From Kitagawia praeruptora (Eukaryota > Streptophyta > Magnoliopsida > Apiales > Apiaceae): a stretch of DNA of 64,000 nucleotides. The notes beneath the pieces are model-generated. The model did not search any database, was not told the origin of the DNA, and saw only the letters and a program-made list of their open reading frames with translations. Positions 11,475 through 20,974 of the stretch are shown piece by piece (within the stretch, counting starts at the first letter, position 1; each line of letters starts with the position of its first letter). The stretch covers positions 131,223,001-131,287,000 of the forward strand of contig CM075346.1 of NCBI GenBank assembly GCA_037693485.1, in the 5' to 3' direction. Made by a program: the position numbers and the translations under genes.

Positions 11475-11956
11475 ATGGCAGAGATACCTCCACCATCTGA
11501 GAAAGCCCCTACTACTGTTAGTAGGTATGAAACAATTAGGGTTCCTATACTTAGGCCATCAGAGTATGCAATTTGGAAGGTAAAGATGACCATGTTTCTG
11601 GAAGCCACAGATCCAGAATATCTTGATAGAATTAATGAAGGTCCTCACAAACCTACAAAATTATCTGCTGCTGCTGCTGGTGAGGAATCAAAGGTCATTC
11701 CAAAAGAAAAGATAGATCTAACTGCTGAGGATCTTTCATCTATTGCAAAGGATGCAAAAGTGAGACATTTACTTCACAGTGCATTAGACAATGTTATGTA
11801 TAATAAAGTGATTAACTGCACAACTGCAAAGGAAATATGGGATGCACTTGAGGTTAGGTGTCAAGGAACTCCTGCAATCAAGAAAAACAGAAGAAACATA
11901 CTCACTCAGGAGTATGAGCACTTTGAGGCAAAGTCTGAAGAAACCATGACAGAAAC
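11475..11956 (+). pseudogene. gag of element B, first part
   Basis: The ATG at 11475 lies 62 bp after the LTR and starts MAEIPPPSEK. The segment carries the start of the copia Gag domain (YAIWKVKMTMFLEATDPEYLDR and KEIWDALEVRCQGTPAIKK). Element C interrupts the frame after the AAACA duplication. Before that insertion the codons continued directly into 22975, where the motif FDRFCKLL completes the domain. The corresponding region of element C is LWEVKMLHHLEATDPDYLDR. Confidence 0.9.
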
Positions 11957-12688
11957 ATGTTAACTCGAATAACTTGTAGAAGGGGGGGTTGAATACAAGT
12001 TATATAATCGTGTCTGATTTTTGCTTGATTATATGAACAAGAATAAACGAATGAATCAAACTCTTGTTTGTATTAATAAGATCAAATACAAACTCTACCA
12101 AAGGTGTACAATACCTTTAGCAGCTGCTGACAATACAAATATCTCTCTGTTTGTTTCGAACTCTCGAATACAAACCTTATACAGAGCTACGCACTCGAAC
12201 TTACAACTTCGTCGCTCTTTACAATGATATTGAGAGAGTATTTATAATGCTACCTATCAACTAATAACAGAAAGATATAATCTATACATGACAATGTTCT
12301 GCCTTCTAGTCGATAGTTTCCTTCAATAGAAAACTCTTTCCTTCATAATGTCTTCTTGCTTGTTCTTTAAACAAACGATCCTGTTTTATAGCACTTGCCA
12401 GTTTCTGTAGTATCTATAATGACATCATCAGTAACATGACTGATATCAGGATCTGTACACTGCATCAGTATCTGATCAACCATCAGTATTGGACCGTCAT
12501 CAGGATTTGCTCTCTGTTCCTGACATGTAGTCTCCGATACACTGTTCATTCCTGACTAAACTATACAGATAACTGTTTTACACATAAAACCTATATACAG
12601 TGCTAAATCCTTTATAAGATCAGGATTACAAGAAGTATAATGTGTAAATTCTATTCTTAACATCACAACTTATGAATTATTCCTAACA
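11957..12688 (-). mobile_element. 3' LTR of element C
   Basis: It starts TGTTAACTCG and ends CCTAACA next to the polypurine tract. It pairs with 22239-22969. The region 12421-12560 is dense in CATCAGTA and ATCAGGAT motifs. Confidence 0.95.
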
Positions 12689-12702
12689 ATCTCCCCCTAT
12701 TT
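12689..12702 (-). promoter_or_regulatory. Polypurine tract of element C
   Basis: The minus strand reads AAATAGGGGGAGAT directly before the 3' LTR. Additional GGGGGAGATAAA tracts lie at about 12950 and 13010, inside the end of ORF3. Confidence 0.8.
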
Positions 12703-12906
12703 ATGCTTTATAATCTGAAGCATAAATCTAAGTTGTGGATGTCAAAACATATAACAATACAACCAGAATAGAATTTATGAATGTAGAATGATGAAGTTTA
12801 AGTACCTCCTTCTCAGATGTAGACGCTTATCTAGTACTTAGAAGAAAGAATTTTAACTATTAATGCTGCTCTTCCTTTACCTCTTCCTAGCTGAGATTCA
12901 CCACTG

Positions 12907-15900
12907 TCACTCCTGGTTCTTCTTTTTACTATCCTTTGTCTGATCTTTATCTCCCCCAGCTTTATCTTCAGTCTGGTGGTGTTGTTGTTGTCTTTGAATT
13001 GTCTTTATCTCCCCCTTTTTGACATCAGCAACATTAATTCCAAGAGATTCAGAAACAGAACAAATGAGATTCATAAGAACTGCTTGATTTTCCATAATTG
13101 TGACTTGGTTATCTTCAAGTGATTGAAGTCTTGTTTGAATAGCAATTTGAGAATTCTGAATATCTTTCAAAACATCAGAATGAACTTCAATATTGGAAGT
13201 GCTTCTAGTATCTTCAGTATCAGAATCAGAAAGAACTGTATCTTCAAGTCTTGTAGAAGAAATTGCTTGAGTTGTATGATATTCAAGTAATAAAACCTGA
13301 TTAGAAATATCAACATCTTCATCTTTCTGTTCTGGAACTGAAACATGATCATCATCTCCTTCACCAGTATTCTGTGTACTAACATCTTTAAATCCTGACT
13401 CCTCCTTAGAGTGATCAGAGACTGTTGATGTCTCAATTCTAGCTGATATTGGAAGTACATACAAAGGAACACTAGGATCATTAGGATCTTCATCTGGTAC
13501 ATATGTATCAAGAGATTGCTTTATCCTGGCACCTCTTCTGTTAATGATTTCTGCAAGCCTCTCATTTTGCTTCTGAGCTTTAACTTCTGGCTTTGCATTG
13601 TGATGTGCTAGGTCATTCTTCTGATACATTTTGATGAATGAATAAGTACCAGCATCCATACCCAAATTTTCAGACCAAGATTCAGGAAAAACCTGATCCC
13701 AGAAATCAAATGATGGTTTCCTAATTTTCTCTCCCTCACTATGGAGTTGATCATCCATACCCTCATTCTCACTTTGACTTTCTAAAGTCAACACTCTTTC
13801 TACCTCACCTTTTGCCTGGTCAGGAGCCAGCCGCTCAAATTGTGGATCTAAGTACATCTTTTCAACTGTATCACTCAAATTTAGATAAGTGCTCTCATGA
13901 CCTACAGAAAAATAGAGTTTAGAAGGAGTTTTTAAACCTGAACTCACATGGAGAGAGGGTTCCTCATATGGCATGTGGCTTGAGGTTTTCTCCAAGGAGT
14001 GAGCTGCTATAGTCTCTGAACCCATACAATCATCTTCTTTCCTTTCAGAAACTATAGGCTCCAGTATACCACTTTCAGGTTCTTTACTAGACTCTGATGT
14101 CTTCAGTAATACTTCATTAGACACCATAGTTAGTACATCACCGTCTTTAAGTGTTGTTTGCTGAGACACACCCTCAAGGTGAATAGACTCTGACTGAACA
14201 AAATTTGTTTGATCTTCAGAAAAATCAACCAAAGTCATTCCTCCCATATCATAGGGTATCTCACTTGCATTCTCAGTCATCACAGAAGACCTTTCAACAT
14301 CAGCTATCACAGCTCCTGAATCATCCTTCCTCTGACTAGATGGTTCTTGTGTTACAGTGACTGTGATCTGATTTTTCCTACTATTCACCACTGGTGCAAT
14401 AGTACCTTCTGTTGACTGCTTTTCTCTATCTACTTCCTCCAGTTTTTCACCTTGAGCTGAAGCATCTTCAATAATTACATCCTTGTCAAATACATATGCA
14501 TGAAGTGATTGAAGTGCAACATGCTTCGAGAGTCCAAATTTCTTGACTAATTGTCTTCTGACAAATACATAGAAATACATCTTCATTAAGTCAAGTCTTT
14601 GATGTAGAAGTCCATATTCATCTGGAAATAAAAGTTTTGGTACTCTTTCAACCAGAAAGTCTAGAACAGGCCTTGACAACTTCACTTTGAGAGAAATTAG
14701 TCCCATAGCCAGTCTGTATGATAATGTAGTTTCCCATGAAGAATCAATATCCAGATCTCTCTTGTCAAATACTGACATAGATGTAGCTTGATTTGTAGAA
14801 ACCTGCATGATATTAGTTGGACTAGACTCTGTGTGTGTAGGTGACAATTGAATCTTTCTCCTTGTTCTCCTGGTATAGTGAGCAAAAGATTTATCCTGAG
14901 AAGACTCAAGAGGTGTAGACACAGAAGTGATCTTGGGATGAGATCTTTGTTCAATAGACACAGTCTTTTGAGAGACAGTATCCAGTAACTGTTTTCCCTT
15001 TTTAAGAACTACAGCCTTTTGGGAGACTGCAGCCTGGCTGTGACTAGGTTTTTCATCTCTTTGTGCTAACAGAGAAAGTTGAATTGCAGCCTTCAATTCT
15101 GCTCTCTCAGCAAGAGTTAAATCATCATCATCTTCACTAGAATTACTACTACTACTTGACACAACAAATCTTCTCTTCCTTACAACTGATGTCTTTTGAG
15201 AAACACCAGAGGTTGGTTTCTTTGAAACAATAGGCTGTGGATCAAAATTTGGTTCTTGAATTGTTTCAGAGACTATAATGTTTTGGGCTACTTGGGTAGA
15301 CACAGGTGGGTTCTCCTCCAATTGAGATTCCTGAGCCATTTCACCACAAAAGAAAGAAGAATTGTAGAGAGTAGGAAGATGAGTTTTAAGAATTACCTGA
15401 ACATGATGTGGATAATGAATTGCAGGTATTTCATCTAGATTCTTTTCATTGTCCTTCTTTGTAATGTCAGAGAAAATTCTCTTTTGCTGTTCATAAGAAG
15501 AAACACAATGTTCTCTACCAAATCTAGTTTCAACATCAGGAATGAAATGGTTAACAAACAATTGCATAAATCTATGATAATAAACCATTTTCCTGTTTTG
15601 ATCTCTTAACCCAAGTTTAATACTCATCTGACTTAAGATAATATGACCAATGTTGATTACTCTGTCATAAAGCAAACTATAAGCAATATGTGATGTAACA
15701 GAAGTAATTTGCTGAAAAGAACTACATTTGCCAGTAAAACATTTAGCAATTTGATCAAAGTAAGAAGACCATTCCTTGCTAAGAAAAGACCTATTCAACT
15801 GGCTCATGTTATCTAGAGGTCCACTATAACCTAATTCAGACAACATAGTTCTTATATTATCATCAGATGGTACATTCTCATAACTATCAGTAACAGGTAA

Positions 15901-16221
15901 GCAAAGTACTGAATTAACAACAGATTCAGTAATGTCAAATGAATCTTGTCCTAAATGTAGAACAATCTTACCTGATTGACTCTGAGTAGAATCAATTACC
16001 TCAGCATTCTTCCAAGCTTGTGAAACAGCTACTTGATTAATCTGTGGAGATGCTGTCAATGCATAACTTAATGGTCCATACACCAGAAAGTCCATGATTG
16101 GATGAAAATCAGATGATACTCCTTCCTTGTTGGTAATAGCTGCAACATGATTGTTTGTCATAAAATTAAAGTCACCAAACTTGAAGGCTACTGATTTAGG
16201 TAATCTTCTCTGAGCTGCCAT
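12907..16221 (-). CDS. ORF3 of element C: intact env-position protein of unknown function, 1104 aa
   Basis: The ATG at 16221 gives MAAQRRLPKS; this start is shared with element A. ORF3 lies between pol and the 3' LTR, where Sireviruses carry an ORF often called env-like. I see no signal peptide and no clear membrane segment. Visible parts: an N-terminal domain (about 1-290) with the core SKEWSSYFDQIAKCF near 148-162 and YSLLYDRVINIGHIILSQM near 181-199, shared with the ORF3s of elements B and D; RKRR (348-351), then a serine run and EDDDD; ELKAAIQLSLL (375-385), which resembles a ubiquitin-interacting motif; RRTRRK (451-456); a second conserved block near 495-580; a long acidic linker; and a heptad-like segment near the C-terminus (RLQSLEDNQVTIMENQAVLM). 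The basic stretches suggest nuclear entry. The true role is unknown. Confidence 0.85.
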   Translation of the reverse strand: MAAQRRLPKSVAFKFGDFNFMTNNHVAAITNKEGVSSDFHPIMDFLVYGPLSYALTASPQINQVAVSQAWKNAEVIDSTQSQSGKIVLHLGQDSFDITESVVNSVLCLPVTDSYENVPSDDNIRTMLSELGYSGPLDNMSQLNRSFLSKEWSSYFDQIAKCFTGKCSSFQQITSVTSHIAYSLLYDRVINIGHIILSQMSIKLGLRDQNRKMVYYHRFMQLFVNHFIPDVETRFGREHCVSSYEQQKRIFSDITKKDNEKNLDEIPAIHYPHHVQVILKTHLPTLYNSSFFCGEMAQESQLEENPPVSTQVAQNIIVSETIQEPNFDPQPIVSKKPTSGVSQKTSVVRKRRFVVSSSSSNSSEDDDDLTLAERAELKAAIQLSLLAQRDEKPSHSQAAVSQKAVVLKKGKQLLDTVSQKTVSIEQRSHPKITSVSTPLESSQDKSFAHYTRRTRRKIQLSPTHTESSPTNIMQVSTNQATSMSVFDKRDLDIDSSWETTLSYRLAMGLISLKVKLSRPVLDFLVERVPKLLFPDEYGLLHQRLDLMKMYFYVFVRRQLVKKFGLSKHVALQSLHAYVFDKDVIIEDASAQGEKLEEVDREKQSTEGTIAPVVNSRKNQITVTVTQEPSSQRKDDSGAVIADVERSSVMTENASEIPYDMGGMTLVDFSEDQTNFVQSESIHLEGVSQQTTLKDGDVLTMVSNEVLLKTSESSKEPESGILEPIVSERKEDDCMGSETIAAHSLEKTSSHMPYEEPSLHVSSGLKTPSKLYFSVGHESTYLNLSDTVEKMYLDPQFERLAPDQAKGEVERVLTLESQSENEGMDDQLHSEGEKIRKPSFDFWDQVFPESWSENLGMDAGTYSFIKMYQKNDLAHHNAKPEVKAQKQNERLAEIINRRGARIKQSLDTYVPDEDPNDPSVPLYVLPISARIETSTVSDHSKEESGFKDVSTQNTGEGDDDHVSVPEQKDEDVDISNQVLLLEYHTTQAISSTRLEDTVLSDSDTEDTRSTSNIEVHSDVLKDIQNSQIAIQTRLQSLEDNQVTIMENQAVLMNLICSVSESLGINVADVKKGEIKTIQRQQQHHQTEDKAGGDKDQTKDSKKKNQE

Positions 16222-16875
16222 TTTTTATCTGAAAAGAAACTTGAAAAATTCTTGAAATGGATTAGTGATTTTGAAAACTCAAGAGTGATTTTTGCTTTAG
16301 AGAATGTAAAATTAGAGAAAGCAATTACACGATTAGAGTTTCAAAACAAATATATTTCACAAATCTTTAAGACCACTATCCCACGTTGACACGTAGATTG
16401 ACAGGTGTCAGTCCCTGAAAAATGCGGTTACCCACGATTTTTGAAAAATAAAATCCAAAATTGATTTTCATGAAATAAATCAGGGTATAAATAAGCAATA
16501 CTGATCAGCTTCCTTTTCCTGATGACCTCTCATCAAAATAATCACAAAATGTAATGTGATTTAAAAATATAATTTTCAAATCCTGATGGTCACACATGAA
16601 ATCCTGACCAATATTATCAGCGACTTAATATGGAGTTTCCACATGGCATTTTTCTTTTATCTGAAAAAGAAAATAAAAAATTAATCTGAACAGAAAATCA
16701 ATTGGTTAGATATTTTCAATATTTCTTGAAACAAGAAATACAGTCTCATGCAATAATTAGCATTTGACTTCATTAAAACTTCCAAGTGACTGCTCAGCTT
16801 CTCACGTCTTTCTTTAAAAGAACCAAACGCTTTATGCCATTCTCCATAACCTTTCAATTTCTTTTCTTCTCAACA
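16222..16875. promoter_or_regulatory. Presumed divergent promoter region in element C
   Basis: This is the counterpart of 7702-8356 in element A. It keeps ACTCTAATCGT (16339-16329, minus), the GATAGTGG and GACACCTGTC blocks (about 16372-16410), and TCCTGAT-type motifs at 16520-16610. The TATA box toward the antisense ORF is degraded to TTTAAAAG. Confidence 0.45.
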
Positions 16876-17143
16876 ATGCTTCTCAAACCAAAAATCCCTT
16901 CAAACCCATTTTCCAGATTTTTCTTGATCGATGAACATCCTGTTCTTGATCATCTCTTTACAAATGACTCTTCTCATCGAACTAATCATGAATGGATTGG
17001 TTTTCGAAAATATCCAGAGGTTTCTCCTAGAACATCCATCTGTTGGATACAATCTTCCCCTAACCTCCTCAAAACTTGAGGATGAAGAATTTGGCCGAGA
17101 GTCTGAGGTTGATCTTGATGGAGATGCTATTCATTTAAGTTAG
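16876..17143 (+). pseudogene. Antisense ORF of element C (frameshifted)
   Basis: The ATG at 16876 (MLLKPKIPSNPF) lies opposite to gag-pol. Near 16960 a 2-bp deletion relative to element A shifts the frame. The remainder continues in another frame as IQRFLLEHPSVGYNLPLTSS and EDEEFGRESEVDLDGDAIHLS, with the same stop position as in A. The position that is TAA in A is a tyrosine codon here. No family is recognised. Confidence 0.55.
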
Positions 17144-17687
17144 CTGCTCTCATTCAAGTCGCCCAGACAAGGAATCCAAGAGCAAACGAGGCTTTCATCC
17201 CCTGATGAATTTCTTGAGATACTCCTTGTCCTGTTCCTCAGAGTTCATATCAAAGACAAGTATAGAGTAGAAATTTAGACAAAAAGATGTTGTATTTCAT
17301 TTCCATGTAATGATTTCTATTAATGAAAATACAATTTCTTGTTATCTGCTTGTCTTTTGATTTTTGAATGATGTATAAATTATCAGTATGCAAATATCAA
17401 AACTTGCTAGCATAGACTTAACATATCACAGAATCAGATTATTACACAAAGTAAACGTCAGGATCTGAAACAATTTTCATAATCCTGATACTGACACAAT
17501 ACTGATGACGTCAGCATCCTGATAACAAATCTAATCCTGATTATTATTAACAAGTCTATCATACTGAAATTTATCAAGGCAATGTGTTATAGCTAAAGCA
17601 TTTAACAATCAAATATAGATCCTGACAGGAATATCAAGTCTATAAGCTAAGAACAACATACCTTGCTACTTTTGCAGATGTTAAAAT
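17144..17687. other. Non-coding spacer after pol in element C
   Basis: No ORF is supported. The region resembles the 3' UTR of the antisense ORF up to about 17370. A cluster of TCCTGAT, ATACTGA and TCAGGA motifs follows at about 17456-17640. Confidence 0.7.
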
Positions 17688-19880
17688 CTAAAAATTTAAC
17701 ATTCCTAACTCACTTACTAGTCTACTGAATGTAGTCTCATCAAGTGGTTTAGTTAGAATATCTGCAAGCTGTTTGTCAGTAGGAACAAAATGAAGTTCCA
17801 CAGTACCATTCTCAATATGTTCTCTAATAAAATGATACCTGACATCAATGCCTTCTTCCTGAGAATAACCCTTAGCCACCAGTCTTGCTTTGTTTCTCAC
17901 AATCATACCAGATTCATCTAGCTTGTTTCTGAAAACCCATCTTGCACCAACAATAGATCTATCTTTAGGTCTTGGTACCAGTTTCCAAACTTTGTTTCTC
18001 TCAAACTCATTTAATTCCTCCTGCATTGCAATTACCCAATCAGGATCCTGTAAGGCTTCTTCAACCTTCTTAGGTTCATTCTTTGAGAGAAAACAACTAT
18101 ACAAGCATTCATTTTGAATTGATCTTCTAGTTCGAACACCACTATTTGGATCACCAATTATCAAATCTTCAGTATGATCCTTTGTCCATTTTCTAACAGG
18201 TGGTAAATCAACTCTGCTAGTCTCTCCCCCTAAGTTAGTGGTATCTCTTGTAGAAGAATTCTCTCTACCTTCAAAAACTCTCCTTTGATCAATAGAATCA
18301 GTAGATTCCATATTGCTGCTAGTTACTGATCTTTCCTCAGTAGACTCTGAAATGTCAGTTCCTGATGGAGTAGACTCTGAAACATCAATTCCTGATGGAA
18401 TAGACTCTGAAAGACTAGTCTGCTCCTGATGATCACTGTGTTCTCTCTGATTTATTTGCTCCCCCTCAACAGTAGCATTCCTTTGAGAAGCAATAGAAAT
18501 TCCTTCTGGAGAACCTTCATCATCACTTGAGAGTATCTCAGAATTCTTCAGATTTTCAAATTCCAATTTGTCATGGCTTTCATCAGTTTGCAAAATTCCA
18601 AATTTCTTATCATCAAATGCAACATGAATTGATTCCATAACAATGTGAGTTCTGAGATTATAAACTTTGAAGGCCTTAGATGCTGAGTATCCTAGAAAAA
18701 TTGCTTCATCCGATTTGGCTTCAAATTTTCCAAGTTGTTCTGGATGAACTTTTAGGACATAGCATTTGCATCCAAAGATGTGAAAATATTTCACACTTGG
18801 TTTCTTTCCTTTGATCATCTCATAGGGAGTTTTTCCATGACTATTTACCAAGGTACAGTTCTGAGTGAAACATGCAGTGTTAATAGCTTCTGCCCAAAAG
18901 TAGGTTGGAAGTTTTGCATCTGCAAGCATGGTTCTTGCTGCCTCTATGAGAGTCCTGTTCTTTCTTTCCACTACACCATTTTGCTGAGGTGTACCAGGTG
19001 CAGAAAACTGTTGAGTGATTCCATTGTCTGCACAAAACCCCTCCATTGTAGAATTCTTGAATTCTGTACCATTGTCACTCCTAAGTACTTTGACTTTGTA
19101 CTCAGAGTTGTTATGAATATTCTTGATGAGTTCAATGATTTGCTGAGGAGCTTCATCCTTCTTGTGTAGAAAGAACACCCATGTGAACCTTGTGAAATCA
19201 TCCACCATAACTAGAGCATATCTTTTCTTGCTGATAGACATAATGTTTACTGGACCAAACAGATCAAGATGTAGCATGTGAAATGGTTCAGTAATTGAAT
19301 TTTCAGTCTTGCTCTTGAAAGTGGTTCTTCTCTGCTTTCCAAGCTGACATGCATCACAAAGTCCATCTTGCACAAAATTTGCCTGAGGTAGGCCTCTCAC
19401 CAAATTGTGTTTAACAAGTTGATTAAGCTTCTTGAAATTAAGATGTGAGAGCTTCTTGTGCCAATTCCAGCTTTCATCATTTGTTGCTTTGCTGTAGAGA
19501 CATCTAACAATTCCTTTAGATGTATCACTTAAGCTGGCTTCATATATGTTACCATGTCTTTGACCAGTTAGAACAATGTCTCCATTCTGCATATTCAAGA
19601 CTTTGCATCCTTCTCTGTCAAAGATTGATTTGTAACCTTTATCACCCAGTTGACTTATGCTTAAAAGAGTATGTTTCAAGCCTTCAACCAGTGCTACATT
19701 TTCTATGATGACATTCCCCAAAATAATTGAGCCATATCCCAGAGTTTCTCCTTTGTTGCCATCTCCAAAAGATATTACTGGGCCAGCTTTCCTCTCAAAC
19801 TTTGTAAGCAGGGACTTCTTTCCAGTCATATGTCCAGAGCATCCACTGTCCAAGATAATTGAATGCTTCTTTCCTGTGCC
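17688..19880 (-). CDS. pol of element C: protease and integrase, with RT and RNase H mostly deleted
   Basis: The frame has no ATG near its start; the first in-frame codon after the predicted splice acceptor is GGC at 19880. This suggests expression only as a Gag-Pol fusion. The protease motif ILDSGCSGHMTG is present. The GAG-pre-integrase zinc-binding segment WNWHKKLSHLN...CDAC follows, then the integrase core with LDLFGP, LRSDNGTEF and QQNGVVERKNRTL supplying the D, D and E residues. A serine/threonine-rich linker with SESTPSGTD repeats leads to the RT start (WVIAMQEELNEFERNKVW). At GYSQEEGID the frame jumps to VRYHFIREH of RNase H, so the palm, the YVDD box and most of RNase H are missing. 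The junction (17844-17850) is in frame. Confidence 0.9.
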   Translation of the reverse strand, partial: GTGKKHSIILDSGCSGHMTGKKSLLTKFERKAGPVISFGDGNKGETLGYGSIILGNVIIENVALVEGLKHTLLSISQLGDKGYKSIFDREGCKVLNMQNGDIVLTGQRHGNIYEASLSDTSKGIVRCLYSKATNDESWNWHKKLSHLNFKKLNQLVKHNLVRGLPQANFVQDGLCDACQLGKQRRTTFKSKTENSITEPFHMLHLDLFGPVNIMSISKKRYALVMVDDFTRFTWVFFLHKKDEAPQQIIELIKNIHNNSEYKVKVLRSDNGTEFKNSTMEGFCADNGITQQFSAPGTPQQNGVVERKNRTLIEAARTMLADAKLPTYFWAEAINTACFTQNCTLVNSHGKTPYEMIKGKKPSVKYFHIFGCKCYVLKVHPEQLGKFEAKSDEAIFLGYSASKAFKVYNLRTHIVMESIHVAFDDKKFGILQTDESHDKLEFENLKNSEILSSDDEGSPEGISIASQRNATVEGEQINQREHSDHQEQTSLSESIPSGIDVSESTPSGTDISESTEERSVTSSNMESTDSIDQRRVFEGRENSSTRDTTNLGGETSRVDLPPVRKWTKDHTEDLIIGDPNSGVRTRRSIQNECLYSCFLSKNEPKKVEEALQDPDWVIAMQEELNEFERNKVWKLVPRPKDRSIVGARWVFRNKLDESGMIVRNKARLVAKGYSQEEGIDVRYHFIREHIENGTVELHFVPTDKQLADILTKPLDETTFSRLVSELGMLNF

Positions 19881-20974
19881 CTGCAAACAAAAAGTAACTA
19901 GTTATAATTTTTTAGGACCCAACTTTGATTGGATCCTTTCTTACTAGATTTAGAGACAACAGACTTTGAAGATTTTGCATTTATTTTACCTGTTGCAGAG
20001 TCAACTTTAGACTCTGATCTCACAAACTGTTTGTGACTAGGAGTTTCAGATTTCAAAGAATAATAGTCATAATACAGTTCATGATATTCTCTACACATGT
20101 AAATGGAATGAAGTAAACTACCACAATGATAACACGCTTTTTGTGGTTGGTATTGAATTTTCTGAGTCTTGGGGAATCTGGACTCAGTTTTCCAAGAAGG
20201 TTTTTGATTGCAGTCTAGGGCCAAATGATTATGATTTCCACACTTATAGCATTTTTTCCTAGGTGCATCAGGTACATTCTTGAAATTATTCTCTTTGTTA
20301 ATACCTTCTTTTCCATTCCTATTTCTCTTGATCTTGCTAGACTCTGAAAGACCATCTAATCTCTGTTTCAACTGAGACTTAGACAGAAACCCTATGTTTA
20401 CATTCTTAGGTTTCTCTAACACTTTCTCATCTGAATTACTATTGTTAATCCTTTTGTGTACAACAGGGGTACCTTTTGAATCAACAAATTTAACATGATT
20501 AGGTTCAGAAACAATTTTCTTACCTTCAGATTTAGATGTGTTAGCTTCTACCTTACTATCATCATTGACAATAACTACTTTTTCTTCTTGTCTAGCCTTA
20601 TCAAAACCTAAACCATTAACCTTACCACGAATTCCACTATCAAAGATTTCTATTGTCTTCTTACTGGAATTGTTAATGGTCTTAATCACATCTCTCTCTT
20701 CTTCTAGTTCTTTTCTGACATAGTCATAAGCCTCAAGAATTACACTATAATCATGCTTAGCTTTATCAGAACTCAACTTGTATTCTTCCATTTGAATTAA
20801 TTCAGATTCAAGAAAATTATTTCTATCAACTAATTTATCATTCTTAACCTTAAGTTCATCTCTTTCACAAGTAAGAATTCTAAAATTAGTCATAAGATTT
20901 TTAAACTCAGCATGGATAGATCTAATTTCATCAGAATTTAAGCTATCAAATGAATCAAGAGAGTGAAGTGATAC
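19881..20974 (-). other. Predicted 1094-nt gag-pol intron of element C
   Basis: On the minus strand the donor reads GTTAAG|GTATCA (20975/20974) and the acceptor TTTTGTTTGCAG|GGCACAGG (19881/19880). Removing it joins gag codon 405 (Lys) in phase 0 to the pol frame. Element A has exactly this junction without the intervening 1094 bp (35991/35990). The interval encodes the C-terminal half of Gag, including the second and third zinc knuckles, so retention would give long Gag and splicing would give Gag-Pol. Confidence 0.8.

Noticed and set aside
13167..13511. Hydrophobic 114-codon minus-strand ORF inside ORF3 of element C
   Set aside because: It is an alternative frame of the intact 1104-codon ORF3, rich in I/L/M because of base composition. 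Taking it as a membrane segment would be wrong.
18780..19169. 129-codon plus-strand ORF (also at 34893-35282)
   Set aside because: It lies exactly opposite the integrase core of elements C and A. Its conservation follows from the minus-strand protein.
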